A DNA stretch of 41,424 nucleotides, taken from contig CAZCCC010000009.1 of assembly GCA_964497245.1 (NCBI GenBank), forward strand, positions 1 to 41,424. Direction: 5' to 3'. Made by a program: the position numbers and the translations under genes. The notes under the pieces were generated by a model. It saw only the letters and a program-made list of their open reading frames with translations, did no database searches and was not told the origin of the DNA. This document shows positions 8,541 to 17,528 of this stretch, piece after piece; position 1 is the first letter of the stretch; the number at the start of each line of letters is the position of its first letter. This DNA is from CAZCCC01 sp964497245 (GTDB lineage: Bacteria > Patescibacteriota > Patescibacteriia > Buchananbacterales > UBA6539).

Positions 8541-10771
8541 ATATTCTCAAGCCTTTTTAAATATGATTTTGTCTCTTCAAACAAGTCGTCTGCTCTCGGA
8601 CGATCAAAAGTAGTAATAGTTAAAAAGAATATAGCGCTTCTTAATGCCGTCCATGCCTTATAAAGTTCAAATCTTTTTTCATCCTCTTTGCTGAATTTGA
8701 TTTTTCTTACTTTTAAGTAAGAATTAATAAAAATTTTTTGTAATTCGGTAATTTGATTACCGGTAAGGTGTTTTTTTGCCATGTAACCGAGCTGTTGATA
8801 GAAATTTCCAAGATCTCTTGTAAAATCGGCCAGACAACAGTCAGTATAGTCTATTATTGTTAAAACTTCGTTTTTTTGATTGTAGACGATATTCTCTGGA
8901 TGAAAATCTCCGTGAATAATATATTTTTCCTTACTGCTGATTTTTTTTTCTAGGACATTTATTTTGTCAAAAAGTTCCTTGGTTTGTTGGTAGTATTTTG
9001 GGTATTGTTGATGTTTCTCACCTATACTTTTTAGAAAGTGTTTTGGCCCGGGCAGGACGGTTGCAATTTTGCTTTGGACAGGATTAAAATTTACAAGGCC
9101 CAGCGTTGACAAAGAGTGAAGTTTGGCAAGCCATTGTCCGGTCAGACTGACAATTTTTTTTATCTCGCTGAATTTTGTTTTTTTATTTATTATATATTGA
9201 TACAAATTATCACCCTTGCCTTGTAAATAAAACATTGCCTTGAGCCTCTTATTATAGAAAAGAGGTCTGGGGCATTTTAAATTACTGTGAGCGAAATTAT
9301 TTTTCCAAAGATACCTTAGGGCCAAAAATGCCCCTTGACGTGATTCTTTTGAATTGGCATTACAAAAAAGTGTTATTGCCTTGGTTTGGCTGTTTTTGAA
9401 GTGAAGCGTGTATCGGTTAACAATATGATAAAATGAGACCTGTCCGGATTTTTTTTTGAATATTTTTATAGCAATGTAATCAATTTTATTTTTTCCCAGC
9501 AGATCTTCTGGCAGTTTTTTTTCAAAAAGCGAAATCAAAAAGTTTTGATTAAAAAGACTTAGGGATCTTTTTATTTCCAGAGGCATTTTTTCCGATTCAC
9601 GTTCAGTCCGGTGGTATTTTTTCCAATGTTTTTTCCAAATTTCTTTGATCAGTAAGTGGTAGTATTTTTCCGCCAAAAGCTTTGTTTTTTGGGAAACGTT
9701 TTTCAGTGAGCGAATACTAGAAATTATTTCCCTTAGGCCTTTCTCAATGGTATCTGGGTTCCAGGTTAAAAATTTAAAGCTGCCTATCTTTTTTTCAGCC
9801 GCCCACCACCAGGCACAGCTGGAAAGCCCACGATCAAGGTGATGGCGAGCCCAGTCATAATTAGTTCCTTCTTCTCGGCTTTTGTTAATCAGGCGAATAG
9901 CGATTTTCCTCAGCTCCCAGAGGTTTTGGTGGATTTTATTCTTTGGATCCTGCCACAAGGCAAAATACACTTTTCTTTTGAGTTCCTGTGTCGTTGTTTC
10001 CCAAGAAGAATTAATGGGATTGATTAATTCCGATTTAGCCGGCAGTTCTTTTAGATACTCAGAGACTGTTAAAAGCTGAATTTGTGGACTATTTATTGCT
10101 TCTTCAAATGATTTTTTTTTGTCATTGTGATGGTGTCCGTACATTTCCCCATCAGTTGCAGAAATCAAATAGGTCGGGGGGTTACTTTTTTGAGTGAAAT
10201 CTAGGATTGTTTGGGGAACGAAAGTGTTTGATAAATTTCGGTTTCGGAATATGACATTCAAACCAAGCCCTTTAATTTTGTATTTTTTATTATAATCAAC
10301 TAAGCCGAATCGTCCTTTGTAGGCTATTTCATCCAGGATAATCCACTTGTAGCCGAGATCTTTGATAATTTTTGCCGCTTTAAAGTTGTAAGCCATTTCC
10401 GGTAAAAAAAATCCGGATGGTTGATAATATTCATCAAAGGCCTGTTTTAGAATCTGATCATTAAGGGTGATTTGGCGTTTTATTTCATTACTTGGCAGAA
10501 GTGGTAGGATTGGATGGTACCGAGCAGATCCTACCAGCTCAATTTGTTTATTAGCCGCCAACTGTTTAAATTCTTCAATTAATTTTTCTTCACCTACATT
10601 GAAGAGATGCTCTAAAAGGCATCCGGAAAAATTTAATGTTATCTTTGCTTTTTTATTTTTTTTTATTGTTTCTGCAAGATGCCAATAGCTTTCCTTGCTT
10701 ATTTTTTGTACTAGCTCAAGTTCTTGATAAGGAGGCTGATAAATATGCAAAAAATTAATCCATTTTATCAT
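8537..10771 (-). CDS. GH57-family domain fused to an APH/maltokinase-like kinase domain
   Basis: 744 residues with two domains. Residues 1 to about 410 are a glycoside hydrolase family 57 module (alpha-glucan hydrolase or 4-alpha-glucanotransferase family): His9-I-Y-Q-P motif 1, F-F-L-P-E125 as candidate nucleophile, A-T-D207-G-E-M-Y-G-H-H as candidate acid motif, and a helical segment with W-A-R-H-H-L-D and W-W-W near 307-323. Residues about 430-744 are an APH-type small-molecule kinase with Brenner motif H-G-D-F-H-P-E-N at 620-627 and the metal-binding I-I-D-Y-T-D at 639-644. The N-lobe lacks an obvious conserved lysine. The neighbours are glycogen synthase and GH15, so a sugar kinase acting on released glucose or maltose is likely; antibiotic modification is not. 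I do not know a characterised protein with this order. Confidence 0.88.
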   Translation of the reverse strand: MIKWINFLHIYQPPYQELELVQKISKESYWHLAETIKKNKKAKITLNFSGCLLEHLFNVGEEKLIEEFKQLAANKQIELVGSARYHPILPLLPSNEIKRQITLNDQILKQAFDEYYQPSGFFLPEMAYNFKAAKIIKDLGYKWIILDEIAYKGRFGLVDYNKKYKIKGLGLNVIFRNRNLSNTFVPQTILDFTQKSNPPTYLISATDGEMYGHHHNDKKKSFEEAINSPQIQLLTVSEYLKELPAKSELINPINSSWETTTQELKRKVYFALWQDPKNKIHQNLWELRKIAIRLINKSREEGTNYDWARHHLDRGLSSCAWWWAAEKKIGSFKFLTWNPDTIEKGLREIISSIRSLKNVSQKTKLLAEKYYHLLIKEIWKKHWKKYHRTERESEKMPLEIKRSLSLFNQNFLISLFEKKLPEDLLGKNKIDYIAIKIFKKKSGQVSFYHIVNRYTLHFKNSQTKAITLFCNANSKESRQGAFLALRYLWKNNFAHSNLKCPRPLFYNKRLKAMFYLQGKGDNLYQYIINKKTKFSEIKKIVSLTGQWLAKLHSLSTLGLVNFNPVQSKIATVLPGPKHFLKSIGEKHQQYPKYYQQTKELFDKINVLEKKISSKEKYIIHGDFHPENIVYNQKNEVLTIIDYTDCCLADFTRDLGNFYQQLGYMAKKHLTGNQITELQKIFINSYLKVRKIKFSKEDEKRFELYKAWTALRSAIFFLTITTFDRPRADDLFEETKSYLKRLENI

Positions 10772-10815
10772 AATTTAAAAATTATAATTAAAAATAATAA
10801 TTACGAGGTTAAAAC

Positions 10816-12315
10816 TTATTCTTTTAGAATAGTGTTGTTTTTTGTTCCTTTTTCCTTATTTTTAATTGCTTTGCGGTATAAAGCAATGTATTTTTTTGCC
10901 GGTATTTCCCATGAAAAGGATTGTTGCATCCCTTTTTTTACTAGATCATTCCAGACATCTTTGTACTTATAAGTTTCTACTGCTCTAACAATCGCTACCA
11001 GTAATGCTTTAGAATCATAAGAATGGAAAACAAAACCGTTACCTTTTTTTGTTTTTGGATTGAAATCTGTAATAGTGTCAACTAGTCCGCCAACTGCTCT
11101 GACGATTGGAATAGATCCATAACGTAAACTTATTAACTGTCCTAGTCCGCAAGGTTCAAACCGAGAAGGCATTAAAAACATGTCCGTTCCGGCATAAACC
11201 GAAGTTGATTTTTCAGCGTCAAATTCCAAGTGAATGCCGACTTTTTTAGGATATTTTTTCTGGATTCTTTTAAAGAAATTTTCGTAGATTTTCTCTCCTG
11301 AGCCCATTATAACAAATTGAATATCCAGTTTTAAGATATCTTCAATTATTTTTAGAACCAAGTCAAAACCTTTCTGCTCGGCGATTCTGGTTACCATTCC
11401 CAGGACAGGAATATCCGGATTTGCAGGTAAGTTGAAATATTTTTGAATATGTTTTTTGTTTTCCAGCTTATTGTTTAGGGAGTTGGCATCGTAATTTTTT
11501 TCCAGGCCCAAATCAGTCTTTGGATTATAATCTTTATAATCAATACCATTAACTATTCCGAATAGTTTATCTTTTCTGTTCTGAAGTATTCGGTGAAGAT
11601 CTTGCCCAAAATTCTTTGTGATTATTTCTTGAGCATACTGTTCGGAAACCGCGTTGATTACATCTGCATTTATTATTGCTCTTTTGGCAAAATTAATTCT
11701 TTCAATTGTTGGATTGTGACCAAATTTTGGCAGTCGGCAATTGCCGTCATCGCGGAGTTTTCCCCTAACTTTCCACCAATTATGTCCGAATTGGAATAAA
11801 AGATTATGAATGGTGAACGTGGTTGCGGTTTTTTTGAAAAATTCATTTTTATTGAAGCGTCTTTTCAAAAAATAAGGCACAAGTCCGCTATGCCAGTCGT
11901 GACAATGGATTACATCAGGCTGAAATTTAATTATTTCCAGCAGTTTTAAGGCAGCTAGATTAAAGAAGAAAAAACGGGCATTTTCATGTTCTGATCCGTA
12001 AAGAGTTTTTCGTCTGCCGAAGTATTGGTTATTTTCAATGAAGTAGATTGGAAGATTTTTTTCCATTTCACCTTGCCAAAAGTTGACTTTCATTGTTATG
12101 CCCTTGCTTAATTCCAAATCTATGTTTTCAGCAATTATTTTAAAGCTTTTGCTGTCAATTATTTCGCTGTAAAAAGGGGTAATTACAATAATTTTATGAC
12201 CTAATTTTTTTGTCGCTTTAGGCAGAGAACTGGTAACGTCGGCCAGCCCGCCGGTTTTAGAAAATGGATCAACCTCCGATGCAATATGAGCAATTTTTAG
12301 TTTTTTTCCATTCAT
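10816..12315 (-). CDS. glgA: Glycogen synthase (GT5)
   Basis: 499-residue cytoplasmic glucosyltransferase that extends alpha-1,4-glucan from ADP-glucose (or UDP-glucose). The nucleotide-sugar binding K20-T-G-G-L is at the N-terminus, H-C-H-D-W-H at 137-142 and S-R-F-E387-P-C-G-L-G-Q in the C-terminal GT-B lobe, followed by the G-G-L-x-D-T motif at 409-414. Size matches bacterial GlgA (about 480-500). No glgC lies in the window, so the sugar donor is not settled; the galU gene further right could supply UDP-glucose. It is 44 bases upstream of the GH57-kinase gene and 44 bases downstream of GH15. Confidence 0.96.
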   Translation of the reverse strand: MNGKKLKIAHIASEVDPFSKTGGLADVTSSLPKATKKLGHKIIVITPFYSEIIDSKSFKIIAENIDLELSKGITMKVNFWQGEMEKNLPIYFIENNQYFGRRKTLYGSEHENARFFFFNLAALKLLEIIKFQPDVIHCHDWHSGLVPYFLKRRFNKNEFFKKTATTFTIHNLLFQFGHNWWKVRGKLRDDGNCRLPKFGHNPTIERINFAKRAIINADVINAVSEQYAQEIITKNFGQDLHRILQNRKDKLFGIVNGIDYKDYNPKTDLGLEKNYDANSLNNKLENKKHIQKYFNLPANPDIPVLGMVTRIAEQKGFDLVLKIIEDILKLDIQFVIMGSGEKIYENFFKRIQKKYPKKVGIHLEFDAEKSTSVYAGTDMFLMPSRFEPCGLGQLISLRYGSIPIVRAVGGLVDTITDFNPKTKKGNGFVFHSYDSKALLVAIVRAVETYKYKDVWNDLVKKGMQQSFSWEIPAKKYIALYRKAIKNKEKGTKNNTILKE

Positions 12316-12359
12316 GATTGCTAATTTTAATAATTAGGAAATTTGTCCGGTTTTAATTA

Positions 12360-13433
12360 TTAATCTAAGTCTCCTAGATATTGAGCGGCTATAATAAACA
12401 TGGCATGGGACCAAACCAAAGGCTTAATACCTTTTCTAAAATCAGAAAAAATTTGTTCAGGAATAAGGTGGTCGTCTTCTACTTTTTCAATTACCCAATC
12501 ATAATATTTTTTTGCTTTAGTTTTATTGCCTTTAATTGACCAATAAATAGACATCCAGAAATTTAAAATTGGCCAGGCACCTCCGCCTTCCTGGGCAGAA
12601 CCTTCCCCGTCATAATAATCGAATTGATAGCGGTGGACACCTCCATTTTCTACGATTTTTTCTTCCATTTGTCTGACAGTGTTTATCATTCTTTCGTCAT
12701 CTGCTTTAATTATATCAAAAGGCCAAACCAATCCTAAGAGTGAAGCATCCATATTTAAATCATCAATTTTGCCATGGTTTCTTACAAAAGTTTTTTTGTT
12801 TTTCAAGTAAGCTTCATCAATTTTTTTAATCATTTGTTCAGCTGTTTCTTTCCACTGTTTGCAGTCAATCATTAAGTTGGCACAGATTAAGCCTCTGGCG
12901 CAGGCTGCTAGCGAATAAGTGTGGTTATTTTCTACCTGGGTTGATGTTTTTCTATTCCCTTCTTCCCATAAATCAACAGTATTCGTGAAAAAATATCTTT
13001 CTTTCCAGTCATTAGACAACCCGTCAGCCAATCTTCTGATTAAATTTTCTTGACTTTCTGCTCCCCGATGATCATTTTTGTAAAAATCATGAATCATCCA
13101 AAGGACTGTTCCTGCCTGATCGGGTTGAAATTGCCTTATCTTTATTGGGCCATTAGCTGAGTAGTTTGCAAATAATTTACCTTCCTTTTTAAAATCTTCC
13201 GGTCGATCTTCAAGCCAAGTAAAAAACGGTTGCTGGATTTTTTTTATTCCTATATGCTGGGCGGCATAACAAATATAAGCGGCATCTCTGGGCCAGACGT
13301 AATGATAGTCTTTAGCTCTTTTTGGGTAATAATTTTTAGTTGGATTAGCCGCGACTATTGCTCCATTATCCAAAACACTGTCAAGGATTATTTCCCTGCT
13401 TTTATTTATTAGTTTTTTAATTTTGTCTTTCAT
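12360..13433 (-). CDS. Glucoamylase-type glycoside hydrolase, GH15 catalytic domain only
   Basis: 357-residue (alpha/alpha)6-barrel enzyme releasing glucose from the ends of alpha-glucans. V-W-P-R49-D50 forms the substrate pocket, D-L-W-E157-E158-G carries the general acid, and L-I-P-E326-Q the general base; V-W-S-H closes the barrel near 339-343. Bacterial and archaeal GH15 proteins usually carry an N-terminal beta-sandwich of about 250 residues. It is absent here, and there is no room for one within the reading frame. No signal peptide is seen, so it acts in the cytoplasm, in line with glycogen turnover. Isomaltose-type or trehalose-type specificities are alternatives. Confidence 0.9.
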   Translation of the reverse strand: MKDKIKKLINKSREIILDSVLDNGAIVAANPTKNYYPKRAKDYHYVWPRDAAYICYAAQHIGIKKIQQPFFTWLEDRPEDFKKEGKLFANYSANGPIKIRQFQPDQAGTVLWMIHDFYKNDHRGAESQENLIRRLADGLSNDWKERYFFTNTVDLWEEGNRKTSTQVENNHTYSLAACARGLICANLMIDCKQWKETAEQMIKKIDEAYLKNKKTFVRNHGKIDDLNMDASLLGLVWPFDIIKADDERMINTVRQMEEKIVENGGVHRYQFDYYDGEGSAQEGGGAWPILNFWMSIYWSIKGNKTKAKKYYDWVIEKVEDDHLIPEQIFSDFRKGIKPLVWSHAMFIIAAQYLGDLD

Positions 13434-13466
13434 AAATATTATTTACTGATTTAGTTTAGATTTTAT

Positions 13467-13955
13467 CTATTTGCAAGAGTGAGCGCAACAAATTGCAGCT
13501 GCTAAAGCATCGGCTGCATCGTCCGGTTTAGGTATTTGTTTAAGGCTTAAAACCGTTTTTACCATTTGTTGGATTTGCTCTTTTGAGGCTCTGCCGTAGC
13601 TTGTTAAAGCTTGTTTTATTTGTAGGGGAGTATATTCTACGGTTTTAATCAGGCATTTGCCAGCCACCATTATTATAATACCGCGGGCCTGGCCGACCGC
13701 CAGGGCAGTTTTTACATTTTTACAGAAAAATAATTTTTCAACAGAAATGATATCAGGTTTGTGCTTTTTTATTTGATAAATTAACTGATCGTGTATTTCC
13801 AGAAGCCTTTTTTCCGGGGTTTCTTTGGGAGATGTTTTTATACATCCATAATCAACCAAATTCAATTTGTTTCCTTTCTTTTCAATTATACCAAATCCGG
13901 TGTCAGCTAAACCCGGATCAATACCTATGATAATAGTTTTTTTTGTTTTTGTCAC
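13467..13955 (-). CDS. ruvC: Crossover junction endodeoxyribonuclease RuvC
   Basis: 162-residue Holliday-junction resolvase that cuts four-way junctions with RuvAB in recombinational repair. The acidic active site is complete: Asp13 in G-I-D-P-G, Glu73 in S-V-E-K, and Asp145/146/149 in K-P-D-D-A-A-D-A. Length is typical. It is 10 bases downstream of yebC, the common yebC-ruvC arrangement, and 33 bases upstream of the GH15 gene, so a housekeeping promoter probably reads into the glucan genes. A Cys-rich tail (C-C-A-H-S-C-K) is unusual but minor. Confidence 0.97.
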   Translation of the reverse strand: MTKTKKTIIIGIDPGLADTGFGIIEKKGNKLNLVDYGCIKTSPKETPEKRLLEIHDQLIYQIKKHKPDIISVEKLFFCKNVKTALAVGQARGIIIMVAGKCLIKTVEYTPLQIKQALTSYGRASKEQIQQMVKTVLSLKQIPKPDDAADALAAAICCAHSCK

Positions 13956-13965
13956 TTGTTTCTAT

Positions 13966-14676
13966 TTAAATTTCAGCGTTGGTATAAAAATCATTTATAT
14001 CTTCATTTTCGTCAAGTTCATTAAATAATTTTTGAATTCTTTCTTTTGATTCTTGGTTGATTAATTTTTTTTCTTTTGCAACCTGTTCAATCTCAGCGTG
14101 TTCAACTTTAATATTCTTCTCTTCCAAAAATTCCTTTATTTTTTTTAAACTGTTTACTTCAGTATAAAGCAGAATATCATTTTCATTTTTTTGAATGTCA
14201 AAAACCCCCAAATCAATTAATTCCAACTCTAATTTCTCATCAATTTTCCCTAACTGAATTATACCCCTTAATTCAAAAAGCCAAGATACGCTGCCTGGAC
14301 CGCCAAGGCTTCCCCCATATTTATTTAGCAGGTGTTTTATTGATGAACTGGTTCGATTTCTATTGTCAGTTAATGCTTCAATAATTAAGGCTATTTTGTC
14401 AGGTCCGAAACCTTCATAGATGATTGATTCAATTGCTCCTCCAGATAGCTCTCCCGTGCCCTTTTTAATTGCCCGTTCAATATTATCTTTTGGCATATTT
14501 GCCGCTTTGGCCTGATCAATGGATAGTCTGAGTTTAAAATTTGAAGTAGGATCCCCTCCGCCAAGCTTAGCAGCAACAGTAATCGCATTAGCCAGCTTGG
14601 TAAAAATAGCGCCGCGTTTAGCGTCAGCTGCTCCTTTTGCTCTTTTGGTTGTTGCCCATTTACTATGGCCTGACAT
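13966..14676 (-). CDS. yebC: YebC/PmpR family protein (TACO1-like)
   Basis: 236-residue cytoplasmic protein of the YebC/PmpR/TACO1 family, described as a transcription regulator and more recently as a ribosome factor that helps at proline runs. The N-terminus M-S-G-H-S-K-W, the A-K-R-G-A-I-F-T-K-L stretch and G-G-x-L-G-x-x-G-S-V-S-W-L-F are diagnostic. It is the first gene of the yebC-ruvC-GH15-glgA-GH57/kinase-pyruvyl transferase run, with a good promoter about 92 bases upstream. Confidence 0.96.
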   Translation of the reverse strand: MSGHSKWATTKRAKGAADAKRGAIFTKLANAITVAAKLGGGDPTSNFKLRLSIDQAKAANMPKDNIERAIKKGTGELSGGAIESIIYEGFGPDKIALIIEALTDNRNRTSSSIKHLLNKYGGSLGGPGSVSWLFELRGIIQLGKIDEKLELELIDLGVFDIQKNENDILLYTEVNSLKKIKEFLEEKNIKVEHAEIEQVAKEKKLINQESKERIQKLFNELDENEDINDFYTNAEI

Positions 14677-14767
14677 AAAAATGATAAAAATTAAGAAAAT
14701 AAGAAAGTAAAAATCACAACCTTAATTTTTTATTTTCTTATCATAATGGATATAAATTAATATCTTT

Positions 14768-14796
14768 ATTCTAACAATATATTGATAATTTTTCAA
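14768..14796 (-). promoter_or_regulatory. Minus-strand promoter for yebC-ruvC
   Basis: On the minus strand TTGAAA (14791-14796) is followed after 17 bases by TAGAAT (14768-14773), each five of six to the sigma-70 consensus. The leader to yebC is about 85 bases and AT-rich. It lies back to back with the plus-strand isomerase promoter. Confidence 0.6.
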
Positions 14797-14809
14797 GATT
14801 AAAAATAGT

Positions 14810-14838
14810 TTGATTATAAATCAAAAAATTGTTATAAT
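14810..14838 (+). promoter_or_regulatory. Plus-strand promoter for the isomerase/glycosylation operon
   Basis: TTGATT (14810-14815), a 17-base spacer and a perfect TATAAT (14833-14838). The predicted start site is about 45 bases before the isomerase ATG, with AAGGGA as a Shine-Dalgarno near 14874-14879. It is the only good promoter before a seven-gene run whose gaps are 15 bases or less. Confidence 0.65.
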
Positions 14839-14889
14839 TTATCAATAAATAGTTTAAAATATTATTTATTTTTAAGGGAACAATTAATT

Positions 14890-15966
14890 ATGAAAAACTT
14901 AGATGATTTAAAAAAAATAAAACAACTAGACCCGGAAAATGTTTTAGAATCAATACAGCTTTTAGGAGGACAAGTCAAACAAACATGGAAAGAATTTGAA
15001 AAAGTTAAAGTTCCTGAAAATTACAAAAAAATTAAAAAAGTGGTTATTAACGGAATGGGAGGATCGGCATTGGGAGGTCATATTTTGCAATCGGTTTTTT
15101 TTGATAAAATAAAAGTGCCAATACTAGTTATAAACAGCTACCATATTCCTGCTAGTCTGGACAAGGATACTCTTTATGTAGTTTCTAGTTATTCCGGTAG
15201 CACTGAGGAGCCTTTATTTTCTCTTGAAGAAGCTAAAAAAAAGAGAGCAAAAATTTTTGGTATTACTTCCGGTGGTATTCTAGCCCAGAAAATAATGAGA
15301 GGGGATGTTCCTGGTTACATTTTTAAGCCTGATTTTAATCCATGCGGTCAGCCGAGAATGGGTCTTGGTTATTCATTGACCGCTCAGATGTCTTTGTTTG
15401 ATAAAATTGGTTTGGTTTCAATTAGTAACCAAGATATAGAAAAAGTTTTGAAGATTATAAGTAAATTTGATTCAAAATTTGGTGCAAATTTCCCTTTTTC
15501 AAAAAATATCGCCAAGCAAGTAGCCATAAAAGCAGTTGGTAAAAGTTGTGCAGTTATCGCTTCTGAATTTATGGCCGGCAATGCTCATGTTTTTGCCAAT
15601 CAGATAAATGAAACTGGAAAAACCTTTTCTGACTATTTTTTGGTTCCTGAGATGAACCATCATTTGCTTGAGGGATTAAAATATCCGATTACAAATTTCA
15701 GGAATTTATTTTTTATTTTTTTAAATTCAGGGCTTTATTATTCTAAAAATCAGATTCGTTTGAAGATTACAAGTCAAATAGTCAAAAAGAACAAAGTAAG
15801 TTTTTATTCTTATAATTTAAGTTCTAAGGAAAAATTAAGCCAATCTTTTGAAGCCTTGGTTTTTAGCGGATATGTTACTTTTTATTTAGCTATTTTAAAT
15901 GGAATAAATCCTAATTCTATACCTTGGGTAAACTATTTTAAAAAACAATTAAAAAAATATAATTAA
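14890..15966 (+). CDS. Bifunctional phosphoglucose/phosphomannose isomerase
   Basis: 358-residue SIS-domain enzyme interconverting glucose-6-phosphate or mannose-6-phosphate with fructose-6-phosphate. The first SIS phosphate-binding motif G-M-G-G-S-A-L-G-G is at 55-63 and S-S-Y-S-G-S-T-E-E at 99-107. The central G-Q-P-R-M-G and the M-N-H-H-L-L-E-G stretch correspond to catalytic regions of the archaeal and bacterial PGI/PMI family. Length fits that family rather than classical Pgi (about 550). As first gene of the glycosylation operon and divergent from the glucan operon, it is well placed to join storage glucose to mannose-type precursors. Confidence 0.92.
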   Translation: MKNLDDLKKIKQLDPENVLESIQLLGGQVKQTWKEFEKVKVPENYKKIKKVVINGMGGSALGGHILQSVFFDKIKVPILVINSYHIPASLDKDTLYVVSSYSGSTEEPLFSLEEAKKKRAKIFGITSGGILAQKIMRGDVPGYIFKPDFNPCGQPRMGLGYSLTAQMSLFDKIGLVSISNQDIEKVLKIISKFDSKFGANFPFSKNIAKQVAIKAVGKSCAVIASEFMAGNAHVFANQINETGKTFSDYFLVPEMNHHLLEGLKYPITNFRNLFFIFLNSGLYYSKNQIRLKITSQIVKKNKVSFYSYNLSSKEKLSQSFEALVFSGYVTFYLAILNGINPNSIPWVNYFKKQLKKYN

Positions 15967-15971
15967 AAAAT

Positions 15972-17528
15972 ATGCGTTTAGTAAACAGGCTTGCTAATTT
16001 TTTTTCTGAACGCCAGTTTATTCAATATTTATTGATATTTGCTGTAAGTTTTGTTTTATTTGCTTATTTGCATTCTGATTATACTTTTGCTGACCCCGAT
16101 TCTTTTTACCACGCAAAAAAAACCATTATATTGAAAGATAGTGGTGCTATTACTGAATTTCCGTGGCTTTCGGCAACAAATTTGAAGAATAGTTTTATTG
16201 ATCATCATTTTTTGTATCATTTGGCCTTAATTCCATTTGTGTCAATAATGCCGCCTCTCTTGGGGCTAAAACTTGCCACAATTCTTTTTTCCAGCCTGTT
16301 GGTGCTTTTGTTTTTTTGGTTTTTAAAAAGTTTACAAATTAGAGCCGCTTTTTGGTATACTTTTTTTTTAATAACAATAAACCCTTTTATTTTTCGGATT
16401 AATTTGGCAAAGGCTCAGGCCATGGTTTTGATTTTGTTATTTTTAATTTTATATTGCCTGCTTAATAAAAATTATATTTGCTTAACGCTTCTTTCAGGGC
16501 TTTATGTCTGGCTTTACGGTGGCTGGCCACTGGCTTTAGTTTTGGTTTTTGTTTACGGAGCATTAAGTTTTTTCTGGCCGATTCAGTCTTGGAGTTTTTT
16601 AGTGGGGAAAATAAATAGATTAAAGATTTATTGGCAGAATTTTTTACTTTTTATAAGCGTTTCGCTGGGCCTTTTGGCCGGTTTGTTTTTTAATCCTTAT
16701 TTTCCTCACAACTTCAGATTTTATTGGGAGCAGACTTTTAAAATTGCAATTTTGAATTATCAGCATGTAATTGGAGTAGGCGGAGAATGGTATCCTTATC
16801 ATTTGTCTGACTTAATTTTATCTTCTGTTCCGTTTTTTTTAATGTTGTTTATCGCCTTACTTGGATTCATAATTTTTTACAAGAAGCAACCGATGAACTC
16901 GTGGTTTTTTATAATAATAAGTTTTTTATTTTTTATTTTGACACTCAAATCCCGCCGATACGTTGAATATTTTATACCATTGGCAGTTTGTTTCTCCGCC
17001 CTAAGTATAAATGCCTTTTGGCCGGTTGTTGAAAAAAAAATATCCAAGTTTATTCCTAAGAGATTTTTTATTTTTTTACCGCTGATGATAATGGTTCTTT
17101 TTAGTCCTTTTTTTATCCGTGATGTTTTTTCCGTTAAGACCAGCTACCGGCAAGGTTTTCCCTTGAATAAATTTTCTGAGCCCAGCCGATGGTTAAAAGA
17201 AAACGCTGCCCGGGGAGAAATAATATTTCATTCAGATTGGGATGAATTTCCTTTTTTATTTTTTTATAACGACCAAAACTATTATTTAGTTGGTCTTGAC
17301 CCGACCTTCATGTATAGTTACGACAAGGACCTTTATAGGCGCTGGGTCGAAATAACTTTAGGCCAAGAAAAAAAGGAGCTTTATAAGACAATAAAAGATA
17401 TTTTTGGGGCGAGCTATGTATTTGTTGATATTAATCAAAATAAAGACTTTGACAGTAATTTGGCCAATAATTTTTATTTTGAAAAAGTTTTTGAAAATCA
17501 AGAAGCAAAAATTTATAAAGTTAATTAA
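15972..17528 (+). CDS. STT3-like multi-spanning glycosyltransferase (GT-C)
   Basis: 518-residue membrane protein, about 11-13 helices. The first outside loop carries D41-P-D43-S-F-Y-H, and a second loop has D-H-H at 77-79; both patterns match the acidic catalytic loops of STT3/AglB/PglB oligosaccharyltransferases. After the last helix a soluble stretch has H-S-D-W-D-E-F at 420-426, in the place of the WWDYG-type acceptor motif, though it does not match it exactly. The soluble domain is much shorter than in AglB. It probably transfers a lipid-linked sugar to protein or surface polymer. It begins 5 bases after the isomerase gene and its stop shares one base with the next start. Exact acceptor and donor are inference. 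Confidence 0.7.
   Translation: MRLVNRLANFFSERQFIQYLLIFAVSFVLFAYLHSDYTFADPDSFYHAKKTIILKDSGAITEFPWLSATNLKNSFIDHHFLYHLALIPFVSIMPPLLGLKLATILFSSLLVLLFFWFLKSLQIRAAFWYTFFLITINPFIFRINLAKAQAMVLILLFLILYCLLNKNYICLTLLSGLYVWLYGGWPLALVLVFVYGALSFFWPIQSWSFLVGKINRLKIYWQNFLLFISVSLGLLAGLFFNPYFPHNFRFYWEQTFKIAILNYQHVIGVGGEWYPYHLSDLILSSVPFFLMLFIALLGFIIFYKKQPMNSWFFIIISFLFFILTLKSRRYVEYFIPLAVCFSALSINAFWPVVEKKISKFIPKRFFIFLPLMIMVLFSPFFIRDVFSVKTSYRQGFPLNKFSEPSRWLKENAARGEIIFHSDWDEFPFLFFYNDQNYYLVGLDPTFMYSYDKDLYRRWVEITLGQEKKELYKTIKDIFGASYVFVDINQNKDFDSNLANNFYFEKVFENQEAKIYKVN

Noticed and set aside
8537..10771. Aminoglycoside resistance by the APH domain
   Set aside because: The kinase is fused to an alpha-glucan enzyme and sits in a glycogen operon, so a sugar kinase is far more likely.
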